A DNA stretch of 64,000 nucleotides from positions 46,369 through 110,368 of the forward strand of contig DASXDL010000044.1 in the NCBI GenBank assembly GCA_036490715.1. The letters run 5' to 3'. Of this stretch, positions 51,304 through 60,511 are shown piece after piece. How positions within the stretch are numbered: position 1 is the stretch's first letter; the number at the start of each line of letters is the position of its first letter. The position numbers were made by a program, and so were the translations under genes. The notes below the pieces were generated by a model that worked only from the letters and a program-made list of their open reading frames with translations, had not been told where the DNA came from and did not search any database. This stretch comes from FEN-1191 sp036490715. GTDB lineage: Bacteria; Pseudomonadota; Gammaproteobacteria; Steroidobacterales; Steroidobacteraceae.

Positions 51304-53723
51304 AAGCGCACGCGCACCCCGGCCCAGATGGCCCGGGGCGCCGACGGCGACACCGCGTTTTCGTTGGTATAGGTGTCCGGATCGGGGCGAAAAGTGCCGT
51401 TCGGATTGAAGGTGTTGCTGGTCAAGAACCCGCCGGTGGCATAGTCGCGGTTCAGTACGTTGGCCATGCGCGCGAATAATTCGATCTTCTCGGTCAGGTG
51501 ATAGGAGCCATGCAGATTGAGCGCGGCGTAGCCCGGGATCCAGCCGGTGCCGTCGGGCGAGATCAGCGCCCCCTCGCCGTTAGTGCCACCGGCCACGTTG
51601 GCGTTGTTCTCATCCCCGTGCAGGTACGAGCCGGATGAGATGATCAGCGTCGCCCCGAGATTCCAGCGCTCGTTAAAGTCGTAGTCGAGCACCAGCCGAC
51701 CGGTGTGCCTAGGGATCAGCGGAATCCGATCGCCCGGCCGAACCAGGATATTGCCGTCCGCATCCGCGCTGCTGTTGGATTCGGCGCTGACCACGAAGCT
51801 AGACTGGAACGTCGCTTCGACGTAGCTGTAGGCAAGGCGCCATTTGAAGCCTCTGTATTTACCGCCCAACGACAGGTCGGCGCCCTGCCGGCGGGTACTG
51901 CCGACGTTGCCGAAGTATCCGGAGTTGGTAGTGGTCGCAATGAACTGCAGATCATCGCTATTCATAGTGTGGAACAGATCGGCGCTCCAGCTCAGACTCT
52001 GATCGGGCAGGTTGCCGCGCACGCCAATCTCGAAGGTACGCGCCACCACCTGCTTCAAGTCCGGGTCGCTGGCGAAGTCATTCGGCAACCCGCAGGGCTG
52101 GGCCGGATTGGAGCAGCCCAGTTCGACCACGGTGGGCGCGCGGCTGGCCTCGTTGTAGTTGGCATACCAGGTCAGGGCGTTGGTCGGCGTGTAGGTCGCA
52201 CCGACGGCCGGGTTGACGCGCGTGAAGGTGTGATTGCCGCTCAGGGGACTGGCGCCGTCGAAACCGCTGCCAAAGTCGCCGACGTCGGTATCGACGCTGT
52301 AGCCACCCAGCGATTCGGTATTGCGGTTGTAGCGCGCCGAGATCGTGAAGTGCAGCTTCGAATTGGGGGATACGGTATCGGTGACATAGGCGCCAAAGAT
52401 CTTGTTGCTGCCGCTCAGGGAGATCACAGTCTCATCATTGAGCGCATTGTCGTCGTAGATCAGCGTGTGGTTCGGAGCGAAGCTGCCGTACTGGAATGCC
52501 TGATCGAACGTGTCCCGCGCGTCGCTGTAGTCGATGCCGATGATGGCCTGGCTTTTCCAGCCGAACAGGTCCTGCGTGTTAGTCAGCTGAACGCCAGCCC
52601 CTACCGTGCGCTGCACCAGGCGGGACACCTGGCTGGCGGCGTTGGAGCAGTAGGCCAGTGAGGCGCGGTCGCCCGGCTGGACGCTGCAATCGATCGGCGG
52701 TCCGCCGTAGTCCTGGTCCAGGAAATTATCGTTGTTGCTGCCATTATTGCTGCCGGTGATGAGGTGCCGGTAGTAGACATTCCCCGACAGCAGCCAGTGC
52801 TCGGACAGGAACTGGGTGCCGGTCAGATTGATGAAGTGCAGCAGGTCCTGCGTGAAGTCCGGGGTATAGCTCTGCTCGCGCCGGTAATAAAGCATGCTCA
52901 GCGGGATGGCACCGTTGCCGTACAGGCTGGTGTCGGTGTAGGTGTAGCTCAGGTCGAGATCGGTGCGCTCTGTCTGCCAGCCGACCTTGCCAAAGCCCTG
53001 CCACACGCGGGTCGGAGAAAGATCGCGCCAGCCGGTCTCGGCGAAGTAATTGCCGGTGAGAAAGTAGTCGAATGGCCCCATCTCGCCCCCGGTTTGCCCC
53101 TGGAACGAGTGGCGTCCGAACGAGCCGCCGTAGGCCTCGATCTCGCTGCCCGGATCATCGTGTCCACTCTTGGTCTGAATCGACAGTGCTCCGCCCAGAG
53201 TATTGAGGCCGAACACAGGATTGGAGCCCGAGATCAGCGACACGGTGGAAATCGCCGACTCTGGAATCAGGTCCCAGTTGACGGTATCGCCGAAGGATTC
53301 ATTGACCCGCACGCCGTCCACATAGACCGACAGGCCCTCGGGCGTGCCCAGTAGCGGTGAGGCGGTGAAACCGTGATAGATAATGTCGAGCTGAAAAGGG
53401 TTATCGGCGCTTTCGCTGACATTGACGCCGCTGAAATTCATATTCAGGTAATCGGCGACCTCGGTCGCCTGCTGTCGTTCGAGGTCCTGGCTGTTGGCCG
53501 TCTGGACATTCGAGGGCACCTGATTCATGGGCAGTCCCAGTCCAGGCAGCGGCGCGTTGCCGACCACGACGACCTGCGGCAATTCGAGGGCGGCGGCCGG
53601 ATTGGCCGAGCCGGCTGCGACATATGGGGCATCCGCAGCGCTGGCCGTCAGAGGCAGCAGTAGTGCCCCCATCGCCGCGACAGCTAGGGCGGCAAAAGGC
53701 CGAATTGCGCGCAAAATCGCCAT
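51300..53723 (-). CDS. TonB-dependent receptor next to the xox cluster
   Basis: An 807-residue outer-membrane receptor. A signal peptide ends near TASAADA (about residue 31). The plug has MNQVPSNVQTANSQDLE, NPFQLDIIYHGFTASPLLGTPEGLSVYVDGVRVNE, split across the TonB-box and plug region. The barrel closes with IWAGVRVRF, ending in phenylalanine. It is full length. Location beside xoxF and divergence from a two-component system make it a candidate importer of a lanthanide complex, like receptors near xox genes elsewhere. Iron or other ligands are not excluded. Confidence 0.88.
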   Translation of the reverse strand: MAILRAIRPFAALAVAAMGALLLPLTASAADAPYVAAGSANPAAALELPQVVVVGNAPLPGLGLPMNQVPSNVQTANSQDLERQQATEVADYLNMNFSGVNVSESADNPFQLDIIYHGFTASPLLGTPEGLSVYVDGVRVNESFGDTVNWDLIPESAISTVSLISGSNPVFGLNTLGGALSIQTKSGHDDPGSEIEAYGGSFGRHSFQGQTGGEMGPFDYFLTGNYFAETGWRDLSPTRVWQGFGKVGWQTERTDLDLSYTYTDTSLYGNGAIPLSMLYYRREQSYTPDFTQDLLHFINLTGTQFLSEHWLLSGNVYYRHLITGSNNGSNNDNFLDQDYGGPPIDCSVQPGDRASLAYCSNAASQVSRLVQRTVGAGVQLTNTQDLFGWKSQAIIGIDYSDARDTFDQAFQYGSFAPNHTLIYDDNALNDETVISLSGSNKIFGAYVTDTVSPNSKLHFTISARYNRNTESLGGYSVDTDVGDFGSGFDGASPLSGNHTFTRVNPAVGATYTPTNALTWYANYNEASRAPTVVELGCSNPAQPCGLPNDFASDPDLKQVVARTFEIGVRGNLPDQSLSWSADLFHTMNSDDLQFIATTTNSGYFGNVGSTRRQGADLSLGGKYRGFKWRLAYSYVEATFQSSFVVSAESNSSADADGNILVRPGDRIPLIPRHTGRLVLDYDFNERWNLGATLIISSGSYLHGDENNANVAGGTNGEGALISPDGTGWIPGYAALNLHGSYHLTEKIELFARMANVLNRDYATGGFLTSNTFNPNGTFRPDPDTYTNENAVSPSAPRAIWAGVRVRF

Positions 53724-53799
53724 GCTCCCTGAAACTACGACGATCCGGTCAGTGTCGAGGTCGGCCCCGGCGGCGTGTAAGGGAAATAGTCCCGGCTTT

Positions 53800-53818
53800 C
53801 TCGGGAATTTTTCCCGAG
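53800..53818. promoter_or_regulatory. Perfect palindrome in the receptor/kinase divergent spacer
   Basis: CTCGGGAA-TTT-TTCCCGAG is an 8-bp inverted repeat in the 158-base spacer between the TonB receptor (reverse) and the second histidine kinase (forward). A neighbouring GGGAAATAGTCCC (53781-53793) has related half-sites. Candidate operator for the response regulator at 55318 or another dimeric factor. Confidence 0.45.
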
Positions 53819-53881
53819 CTTTGGCCGGAGCGGGGCCCTTGCGCGCCCTACCGAAGAACTGACATGCTTTGACGTTTATAG

Positions 53882-55321
53882 TTGGTTGATAGTAGTACCA
53901 TTTTGGCCCATACCGATCGCCCCGTTGGCGGCACGCTCAAACTGCGGCTTAGCCTGCTGATCACAGCGCTGATTGCGCTGCTGACGCTGGCAGGCGGGGC
54001 CTGGGTGGTGCGTCAGGCCCGCGACGACACGCGCGATGAGGTGCTGTCGACCCTCAATCTGAGCGGTCACTTTCTCGACGCGCAACTCGCACTGATGCGC
54101 GACCGGTGGCAGGAGTCGGGCAGGGTGGTGCCGCTGTTCCAGCTGCGCGAGCTCGGTGACGTGCGCCACCTGTCGGTGCGCTTCTATGACGACGCCGGAC
54201 TCCTGATCGACAGCAACGAGGGCAGCCACGATCGAGCGCCCCAGGCGCCGCGCTGGTTCGTGCGCGCTGTGCGGGCCGCGTCAACCCCGATACCGCCGGC
54301 CATCCGCGTTGTGAATTTCAATGGGGTTGCCGTGGGCCGGCTGGTCATCGCCGCCGATCCGACCTACGAGATGGATGAAATCTGGGCGACCTCGCGCGGA
54401 CTTCTGGAACTGCTGCTGCTGTTTTTCGTACTGGTCAATGTACTGGTGTGGTGGGCAGTAGCGCATGCGCTGCGGCCGATCGAGCGCATTCTGGATGCCT
54501 TGGGAGAAGTCGAACGCGGACATCTGGGCACGCGCCTGCCGCGCTTCGGCTTGCCGGAAATGTCGCGCATCAGTGTCGGCTTCAACCATATGGCCGAGAC
54601 GCTCGAGCAAAGCGTGGCCGAAAACCAGCGACTGACACGCCGGCTGCTGCAGATGCAGGAGGATGAGCGTCGCAGCCTGGCGCGCGAGCTGCACGACGAG
54701 ATTGGCCAATGCGTGAGTGCGATTCACGCCGATGCCGCCGCCATCCGCAACCGCGGTGGCGCTGCGGTGCGCGAGAGCGCCGAGGCCATCGTCGCCGTGA
54801 CCGCCCAGATCAAGGACATGGTGCGCGGCATGCTGCAGCGGCTGCGGCCGGCGGAGATCGAGGGCGTTGGGCTGGAGGCGGCGCTGCGCGAAATGCTGGC
54901 AGCGTTCGAGCAGCGAAATCCTGACATGGTCTGCAGTCTGCAGGTGCGCGCCGGACTGGGTGATCTGCAGCCCGAGCTCAGCACCGCGGCTTACCGCGTG
55001 GTGCAGGAATGCCTGACCAACATCGCCCGCCATGCGCACGCGCGTCGGGTCGACATCGAGGTCGAACTCAGTGCCGCCGCGAACGACGCGGTCGCGGATC
55101 CGGGCCTGCGAGCGGCTGGCGGCGCTGCGCTGCGCGTTTCGGTCCAGGACGACGGTCAGGGATTCGACACCGGGGTGGCGCCGCGCGGCTTTGGCCTCAT
55201 GGGCATGCGCGAGCGCGTCAAAGTGCTCGATGGCGACTGCCGGATCGATAGCGCCCCGGCGCGTGGTACCCGCGTCAGCGTGCGCATCCCGGTGGCCGGC
55301 GCGCAGGAGTGCGCGGCATGA
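53882..55321 (+). CDS. Second membrane histidine kinase, NarX/HisKA_3 family
   Basis: A 479-residue sensor kinase with the same plan as that at 23770. It has an N-terminal helix (about 20-42), a periplasmic domain, a second helix (LLELLLLFFVLVNVLVWW), a HAMP domain (LRPIERILDALGEVERGHLG) and the phosphohistidine in LARELHDEIGQC. The ATPase has DDGQGFDTG and GLMGMRERV. The TTG at 53882 gives the longest form; the TTG at 53903 is another possible start. It is divergent from the TonB receptor and overlaps its regulator gene by 4 bases. Confidence 0.87.
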   Translation: MVDSSTILAHTDRPVGGTLKLRLSLLITALIALLTLAGGAWVVRQARDDTRDEVLSTLNLSGHFLDAQLALMRDRWQESGRVVPLFQLRELGDVRHLSVRFYDDAGLLIDSNEGSHDRAPQAPRWFVRAVRAASTPIPPAIRVVNFNGVAVGRLVIAADPTYEMDEIWATSRGLLELLLLFFVLVNVLVWWAVAHALRPIERILDALGEVERGHLGTRLPRFGLPEMSRISVGFNHMAETLEQSVAENQRLTRRLLQMQEDERRSLARELHDEIGQCVSAIHADAAAIRNRGGAAVRESAEAIVAVTAQIKDMVRGMLQRLRPAEIEGVGLEAALREMLAAFEQRNPDMVCSLQVRAGLGDLQPELSTAAYRVVQECLTNIARHAHARRVDIEVELSAAANDAVADPGLRAAGGAALRVSVQDDGQGFDTGVAPRGFGLMGMRERVKVLDGDCRIDSAPARGTRVSVRIPVAGAQECAA

Positions 55322-55956
55322 ACGCCGCACCGATCCGCATCATGCTGATCGATGACCACGCGGTGGTGCGGGCCGGATTTCGCCGGCTGCTGGAACAGGA
55401 ACCAGCGATCCGCGTGATCGCCGAAGCCGACTGCGGCGAGCGCGGCTACGCCCAGTATCTCGAGCACACACCCGACGTGGTGGTGCTGGATCTGTCGATG
55501 CCGGGCGTGAGCGGCTTTGAGATCATCCGGCGCATCATCGAGCGCCGGCCGGATTCCAAGATCCTGGTGTTCAGCATGCACGAGGACGCCTCGCTGGCGG
55601 TGCGCGCGATTCAGCTGGGCGCCCGTGGCTATGTCACCAAGAGCAATGCGCCGGAGGTGCTGGCGACCGCGGTGGCGGAGGTGGCGGCCGGCAAGCTGTA
55701 CGTCAGCGATGATGTCGCCAAGTCGATTGCCATATTAAAACTCACCGGCGATGACAATCCGGTCAAGGCGCTGAGCGCGCGCGAGTTCGAGATTTTCCGG
55801 CTACTGGTCAGCGGTCGGCCGGCGGCCGACATTGCCCGTATCCTCAACCTGAGCGCCAAGACCGTGGCGAACTATCACACGCTGATCAAGCAGAAGCTCC
55901 ATAGCGCCAGCGACGTCGAGCTGGTGCTGCTGGCCATGCGCCACAACTTGCTCTAG
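55318..55956 (+). CDS. Second LuxR-family response regulator
   Basis: A 212-residue NarL/FixJ-type regulator. The receiver has IDDH, phosphoacceptor aspartate in VVVLDLSMPG (about residue 54) and lysine in YVTKSN. The DNA-binding end is LSAREFEIFRLLVSGRPAAD followed by LSAKTVANYHTLIKQKL. It is the same length as its paralogue at 25116 and shares the GDDNP/GDHNP linker, so the two systems arose by duplication. It converges on the ku gene, overlapping stops by four bases. Confidence 0.9.
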   Translation: MNAAPIRIMLIDDHAVVRAGFRRLLEQEPAIRVIAEADCGERGYAQYLEHTPDVVVLDLSMPGVSGFEIIRRIIERRPDSKILVFSMHEDASLAVRAIQLGARGYVTKSNAPEVLATAVAEVAAGKLYVSDDVAKSIAILKLTGDDNPVKALSAREFEIFRLLVSGRPAADIARILNLSAKTVANYHTLIKQKLHSASDVELVLLAMRHNLL

Positions 55957-56837
55957 TGCCGCGGCGCGCTGCGCGCCCGCCGGCGCGCGGCCGGAGCGGC
56001 GCGCGCCGCACTGTGCGAGCCGCGGCCGCCCGAACGGCCCTTGGCCTGAATGCTCTTCTTCAGCAGCGACATGAAGTCCACCACGTTGCTGGCGTCTTTC
56101 GGCACCGGCGCGTGTTCCTCGACCTCACGCACCTTGCCACCAGAAGCGCGGGCGACGCGGCGCTGCACGAACTTGTGCAGCTTGTCGCGAAAATCGTCGC
56201 GGTATTGTGACGGCGCCCAGTCGGTGCTCATCGACTCGATCAGCTGCGCGGCCATCTCCAGCTCGCGCGGGGCGATGTGATAGTCCGAGAGCTTGCCGCC
56301 GGGCAACTCGAACTCATCGGCCGAGACCAGTTCTTGCGGGAAGCGCATCAGGTTCAACAGCAGTGCGTCGCCCTGCGGCATCAGCGCCGACAGGTACTGG
56401 CGCGTGCGGATTACGACCTTGCCGATGCCGATGCGCTGCGTCTTGCGAAGCGTCTCGCGCAGCAATACGTAGCCCTTTTCAGCCTTCTTGCGCGGCACCA
56501 GAAAGTACGGCTTCTCGAAATAAGCCGGGCTGATGGCATCGCGCGCGACGAAAGTCTCGATCTCGACCGTCTCGGTCAGCTCCGGTGCGGCCGCGCGCAG
56601 CTCCTGCTCCGGAATCACGACGTAGTTGCCCTTCTCGTACTCGAACGCCTTGACGATGTCCTTCCAGGCGACTTCCTCGCCGGTGTCCGAATTGACCCGC
56701 TCGTAGCGGATCGGCTTCTGGTCGCGGCTGTCCAGCAGCCGAAAATGCAGGTCGACGGTGCGCTCGCCGGAATAGATCTGCACCGGGACGTTGAGCAGTC
56801 CAAAAGAGATCATGCCGTTCCATACAGGTCGTGCCAT
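55953..56837 (-). CDS. ku: Non-homologous end-joining protein Ku
   Basis: A 294-residue bacterial Ku, which rings broken DNA ends and recruits LigD. MARPVWNGMISFGLLNVPVQIY at the start (family form), YVVIPEQELRAAAPE and FVARDAISPAYFEKPYFL are conserved. The C-terminus is a basic Ala/Arg-rich tail that binds DNA. GGGAGAT precedes the ATG. It follows ligD after 42 bases, forming a two-gene repair operon. Confidence 0.95.
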   Translation of the reverse strand: MARPVWNGMISFGLLNVPVQIYSGERTVDLHFRLLDSRDQKPIRYERVNSDTGEEVAWKDIVKAFEYEKGNYVVIPEQELRAAAPELTETVEIETFVARDAISPAYFEKPYFLVPRKKAEKGYVLLRETLRKTQRIGIGKVVIRTRQYLSALMPQGDALLLNLMRFPQELVSADEFELPGGKLSDYHIAPRELEMAAQLIESMSTDWAPSQYRDDFRDKLHKFVQRRVARASGGKVREVEEHAPVPKDASNVVDFMSLLKKSIQAKGRSGGRGSHSAARAAPAARRRARSAPRH

Positions 56838-56879
56838 ATCGTATCTCCCACGGCGCCAGCCGCGCCTGATCGTTGCTGT

Positions 56880-59564
56880 CTAGGCGCGCCGTCGCCGCCC
56901 CGAGCTGGGACGGGCGCGTGCGCCGCCGGATTGGTTGAGACGTTCGAGCGCGCTACGCAGCGAGCCCTCCGCTTTGGCGTAGTCGGTCCAGGGACGGTCG
57001 CGCTTGATCAGCGCCGGGGCAGTGCGCAACGTGAAGCGCTCCGGCTTCAGCCCGGCGCGCACCTGGCTCCACGACAACGGCATCGATACCGTCGCGCCCG
57101 GCCGGGCGCGGGTCGACAGCGGCGCGACCGCTGTGGCGGTGCGGTCATTGCGCAAATAATCAAGAAAGATGCGCCCGGTGCGCTCCTTTTTGGACATCGT
57201 CATCACGAAGCGGTCCGGACTATCAGCGGCCATCTGCTCGCAGATCGCGCGCGCGCCGGCCTTGCCGGTAGCCCAGTCCAGCGGCTTGCGCTGAGGCGCC
57301 AGCGGCGTAACGACGTGTAGACCTTTGCCGCCGGTGGTCTTGCAGAAGGCCGGTAGTCCCAGGTGCTCGAGCCGCTCGTGTAATTCATTGGCCGCGCGCA
57401 CCACCGCATCGAACGACACGTCGGGGGCGGGATCCAGATCGAATACCAGCCGCCCGGGCACCTCCGGCCGGCCCGCAACGCAGTTCCAGGGGTGCAGTTC
57501 GAGCGCCGCAATCTGTACCGCGGCGATCAGTGCCTCGATGCGGTCGATGCCGACATACGGCTCGCGCTCGCCGCGCACCTTGATCGACTCGAACAGGTTC
57601 GACATGCCGCGCGAGGCATGGCGCTGGAAGAAACGCTGGCCATCGATGCCGTCGGGCGCGCGCACCAGCGAACAGGGCCGGCCTTCGATGTGCGGCATCA
57701 GCCACGCTCCTACCTCGGCGTAATACTGCGCCAGGTCCAGTTTGGTGACCGGTCGCCGGTCGCCGGCGTCGGGCCACAGCGGCTTGTCCGGTTGGGAGAT
57801 ACGCACCTTCAACACCTCGTCGGCAGCCGCATCGGCGCCGGCGCCTGAAGTGGGGCCGGGACGCGCGCTTCTGCGCGTCTTCTGTGGGCGCTCGCCGCGC
57901 GGCCGCAGCGACGGCACTTCATCGCGCACCAGCTTCGAGGGTCGCTCGGCCTGTACCTCGCGCGCCGGCTTATCGGCACGCAATCCCTTGAAGGCCGCCT
58001 GGCGCACCATGCCCGATCCGGTCCAGCCGGCAAACTCAATCTCGGCCACCAGTGTCGGGCGCACCCAGCGCACCGCGGGCTCATCGCGCGGTGCCTCCAC
58101 GCCGGGCGCAAACGGGCTGCGCTTGGCGGTGACGGTCTTGAGGCGTGCCCACAGCAGGCGCGCGCTCTGCTGGCCAAAGCCGGTGCCGACGCGGCCGACG
58201 TAAACCAGGCGCTCGTCGCGGTAGACGCCGACCAGCAGCGATCGCGGCGCGCCGTCGCGAAAGGTGTAGCCACCGATGACCACCTCGTGTCCGGCGCGGC
58301 ACTTGCTCTTGCTCCAGCTGCCAACGCGGCCGGAGCTGTAGGGCGCATCTAGTCGCTTGGAGACGATACCCTCGAGCGCCATGCGGCAGGCGGAGTTCAG
58401 CACCGCGTCGGCCTTGCCGGCGAAGTCCTCGACGTAGCGGATGGCGCCGGAGGACTTGCCGCGCAGCAGCGCTCGCAGACGCGGCTTGCGCTGCGACAGC
58501 GGCTCGGCCCGCAGATCCTTGCCGTCCAGATACAGCAGGTCGAAGGCGAAATACTCCAGCTTGTCGGTCTTGCGCTCGGACAACGCGGCCTGCAGCGCGG
58601 CGAAGTCCGGCACATGAGCGGAATTGAGCGCGACGATTTCCCCATCGAGGATGCAGTCGGGCAGACGCTCGCCGGCGCGCACGATCTCGGGAAACTTATC
58701 GCTCCAGTCCAGGCCCTTGCGGGTGCGCAGCTGCGCACGAGCGGATTGCACCCGCAACTGGATGCGGTAGCCATCGAGCTTGACCTCGTGCACCCACTGC
58801 GCCGAGGAGGGTGGCTGCGACACCAGCGTGGCCAGCTGCGGCTCGATGAACTGCGGCATGGCCGAGGACGGCGCGGACTTGCCTGCGGCGCGGCGCGGCG
58901 CGCCGGCGGATTGCCAGACGGCATCGGCGCGCACCGCGGCGTGGCGGGCGCGCATAAAAGGTGTCGGCGCCTTGCCGCGACCGGCGGCAATCTGCGCCAT
59001 CGCGCGCCCGGAGGCCACCGAGCGATCATCCTGCAGCACTGTGTCGGCGTCGCCGGCCACGGCGGCCGCATCGCGATGCTTGATCAGCAGCCAGTTGTTG
59101 CGCTTGCCGCCGTTGCGGTCGTGGCGCATGCGTACCAGCACCCAGCCACCGTGCAGGCGCTGCCCCTCAAGGTCAAACTTCAGCTCGCCCGACTTGAGGG
59201 CCTTGGCGGGCGCCACGCCGTTGGCCGGCTGCCAGTAGCCACGATCCCACAGCTGTACCGTGCCGCCGCCGTACTGCCCGGCGGGAATGGTGCCCTCGAA
59301 GTCGCCATAGTCGAGCGGATGATCCTCGACCTCGACCGCCAGGCGCTTGTCAGCCGGATTGAGCGACGGGCCGCGCGTCACCGCCCAGGATTTGAACACG
59401 CCATCGAGTTCCAGGCGCAGGTCGTAATGCAGCCGCCGGGCCGCATGTTTCTGGATGACGTAGCGCAATGCGTTGCCGTTGCCCCGAGCCACCGAGCCCA
59501 CAGGCTCGCGGGTGCGATTGAAATCGCGCTTGGAGTGATACGCCGACAGCTTATTGCGCGCCAC
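56880..59564 (-). CDS. ligD: Multifunctional DNA ligase D
   Basis: About 894 residues with domains in the order phosphoesterase, ligase, polymerase. The PE domain has HYDLRLELDG and DYGDFEGTIPAGQYGGG (residues about 45-110). A basic linker follows (about 150-235). The ligase has nucleotidyl lysine in EVKLDGYRIQ and DGEIVALN. The polymerase has TKLDLAQYYAEVGAW and FDLDPAPDVSF, with its metal-binding DxD. I use the GTG at 59564, behind GAGGA; ATGs at 59582 and 59603 would lengthen it. With Ku it performs end joining, useful in non-dividing cells. Confidence 0.94.
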   Translation of the reverse strand: MARNKLSAYHSKRDFNRTREPVGSVARGNGNALRYVIQKHAARRLHYDLRLELDGVFKSWAVTRGPSLNPADKRLAVEVEDHPLDYGDFEGTIPAGQYGGGTVQLWDRGYWQPANGVAPAKALKSGELKFDLEGQRLHGGWVLVRMRHDRNGGKRNNWLLIKHRDAAAVAGDADTVLQDDRSVASGRAMAQIAAGRGKAPTPFMRARHAAVRADAVWQSAGAPRRAAGKSAPSSAMPQFIEPQLATLVSQPPSSAQWVHEVKLDGYRIQLRVQSARAQLRTRKGLDWSDKFPEIVRAGERLPDCILDGEIVALNSAHVPDFAALQAALSERKTDKLEYFAFDLLYLDGKDLRAEPLSQRKPRLRALLRGKSSGAIRYVEDFAGKADAVLNSACRMALEGIVSKRLDAPYSSGRVGSWSKSKCRAGHEVVIGGYTFRDGAPRSLLVGVYRDERLVYVGRVGTGFGQQSARLLWARLKTVTAKRSPFAPGVEAPRDEPAVRWVRPTLVAEIEFAGWTGSGMVRQAAFKGLRADKPAREVQAERPSKLVRDEVPSLRPRGERPQKTRRSARPGPTSGAGADAAADEVLKVRISQPDKPLWPDAGDRRPVTKLDLAQYYAEVGAWLMPHIEGRPCSLVRAPDGIDGQRFFQRHASRGMSNLFESIKVRGEREPYVGIDRIEALIAAVQIAALELHPWNCVAGRPEVPGRLVFDLDPAPDVSFDAVVRAANELHERLEHLGLPAFCKTTGGKGLHVVTPLAPQRKPLDWATGKAGARAICEQMAADSPDRFVMTMSKKERTGRIFLDYLRNDRTATAVAPLSTRARPGATVSMPLSWSQVRAGLKPERFTLRTAPALIKRDRPWTDYAKAEGSLRSALERLNQSGGARARPSSGRRRRA

Positions 59565-59662
59565 GTCTGATCCTCGAACCATGTCCGGCCGCAGTCTCGA
59601 CACGACCGCCGGCCCGCGTCTGTAGGTCTTTAACCCGCGTTACCGCTCCGTCACACTGGGGC

Positions 59663-60430
59663 ATGAGCTGGAACCCCGAACAGTACCTGAAATTCTCGCA
59701 GCCGCGCTTGCGCCCGGCACTGGATCTGCTGGCTCGAGTCGCGGCCGATGATCCGCGCAGTGTCTACGACCTGGGCTGTGGCACCGGCAATGTCACCGCC
59801 ATTCTGGCAAAGCGCTGGCCGCGTGCCGCCCTGGTCGGCGTGGATGACTCGGCCGCGATGCTGGCGCAGGCCGCCAAGTCGTTGCCGCAGGTGCGCTGGC
59901 TGCAGCAGAACCTCGCCGACTGGCAACCGGATGCGCCCGCGGACGTGATTTTCTCGAACGCCGCGTTGCACTGGCTGCCCGATCACGCGCAGCTGCTACC
60001 CGCGCTGGTGCGCAAGCTGGCGAGCGGCGGGGTGCTGGCGCTGCAGATGCCGCGCAATTTCGCCGCGCCGTCGCACCTGCTGATTGCGACCACGGTGCGA
60101 GCCGGTCCCTGGCGCAGCAAGCTCGAGCCGTTGCTGCGCGCAGCTCCGGTGGCCGAACCGAGCGCCTACTACGGCTATCTGGCGTCGCTGGCGGCGAGTC
60201 TCGACATCTGGGAGAGCGAGTACTTGCAGGTGCTGACCGGGCAGGACCCGGTCAAGGAATGGACCAAGGGAACCTGGCTGACACAGTTTCTGCAACGTCT
60301 GGATAGCGCCGAGAGCGCCGCTTTCGAGGCCGATTATGCGCAGCGGCTGCGTAGCGCTTATCCGCCGCGCGCCGACGGCAGCACGCTATTCCCGTTCCGG
60401 CGCCTGTTCATCGTGCTACGCAAGCCCTGA
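59663..60430 (+). CDS. tam: Trans-aconitate methyltransferase-like protein (Tam)
   Basis: A 255-residue SAM methyltransferase. WNPEQYLKFSQPRLRPALDLL at the N-terminus (family form), motif I VYDLGCGTGNVTAIL and SNAALHWLPDH are Tam hallmarks. In E. coli the enzyme esterifies trans-aconitate, a toxic by-product of the citric acid cycle. It is divergent from ligD and monocistronic as far as can be seen. Confidence 0.88.
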   Translation: MSWNPEQYLKFSQPRLRPALDLLARVAADDPRSVYDLGCGTGNVTAILAKRWPRAALVGVDDSAAMLAQAAKSLPQVRWLQQNLADWQPDAPADVIFSNAALHWLPDHAQLLPALVRKLASGGVLALQMPRNFAAPSHLLIATTVRAGPWRSKLEPLLRAAPVAEPSAYYGYLASLAASLDIWESEYLQVLTGQDPVKEWTKGTWLTQFLQRLDSAESAAFEADYAQRLRSAYPPRADGSTLFPFRRLFIVLRKP

Positions 60431-60438
60431 GGGGTAAA

Positions 60439-60468
60439 TCGACGTCTCGCGGCAGCCTGCGGTATAGT
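60439..60468 (+). promoter_or_regulatory. Candidate sigma-70 promoter of the MxaD-like gene
   Basis: TCGACG (60439-60444) and TATAGT (60463-60468), 18 bases apart, lie about 44 bases upstream of the ATG at 60512. The -10 is good and the -35 matches four of six positions. Confidence 0.4.
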
Positions 60469-60511
60469 TATCGGCTCCGATCCACACTAAACCTTAACAG
60501 GGGATATCCAA

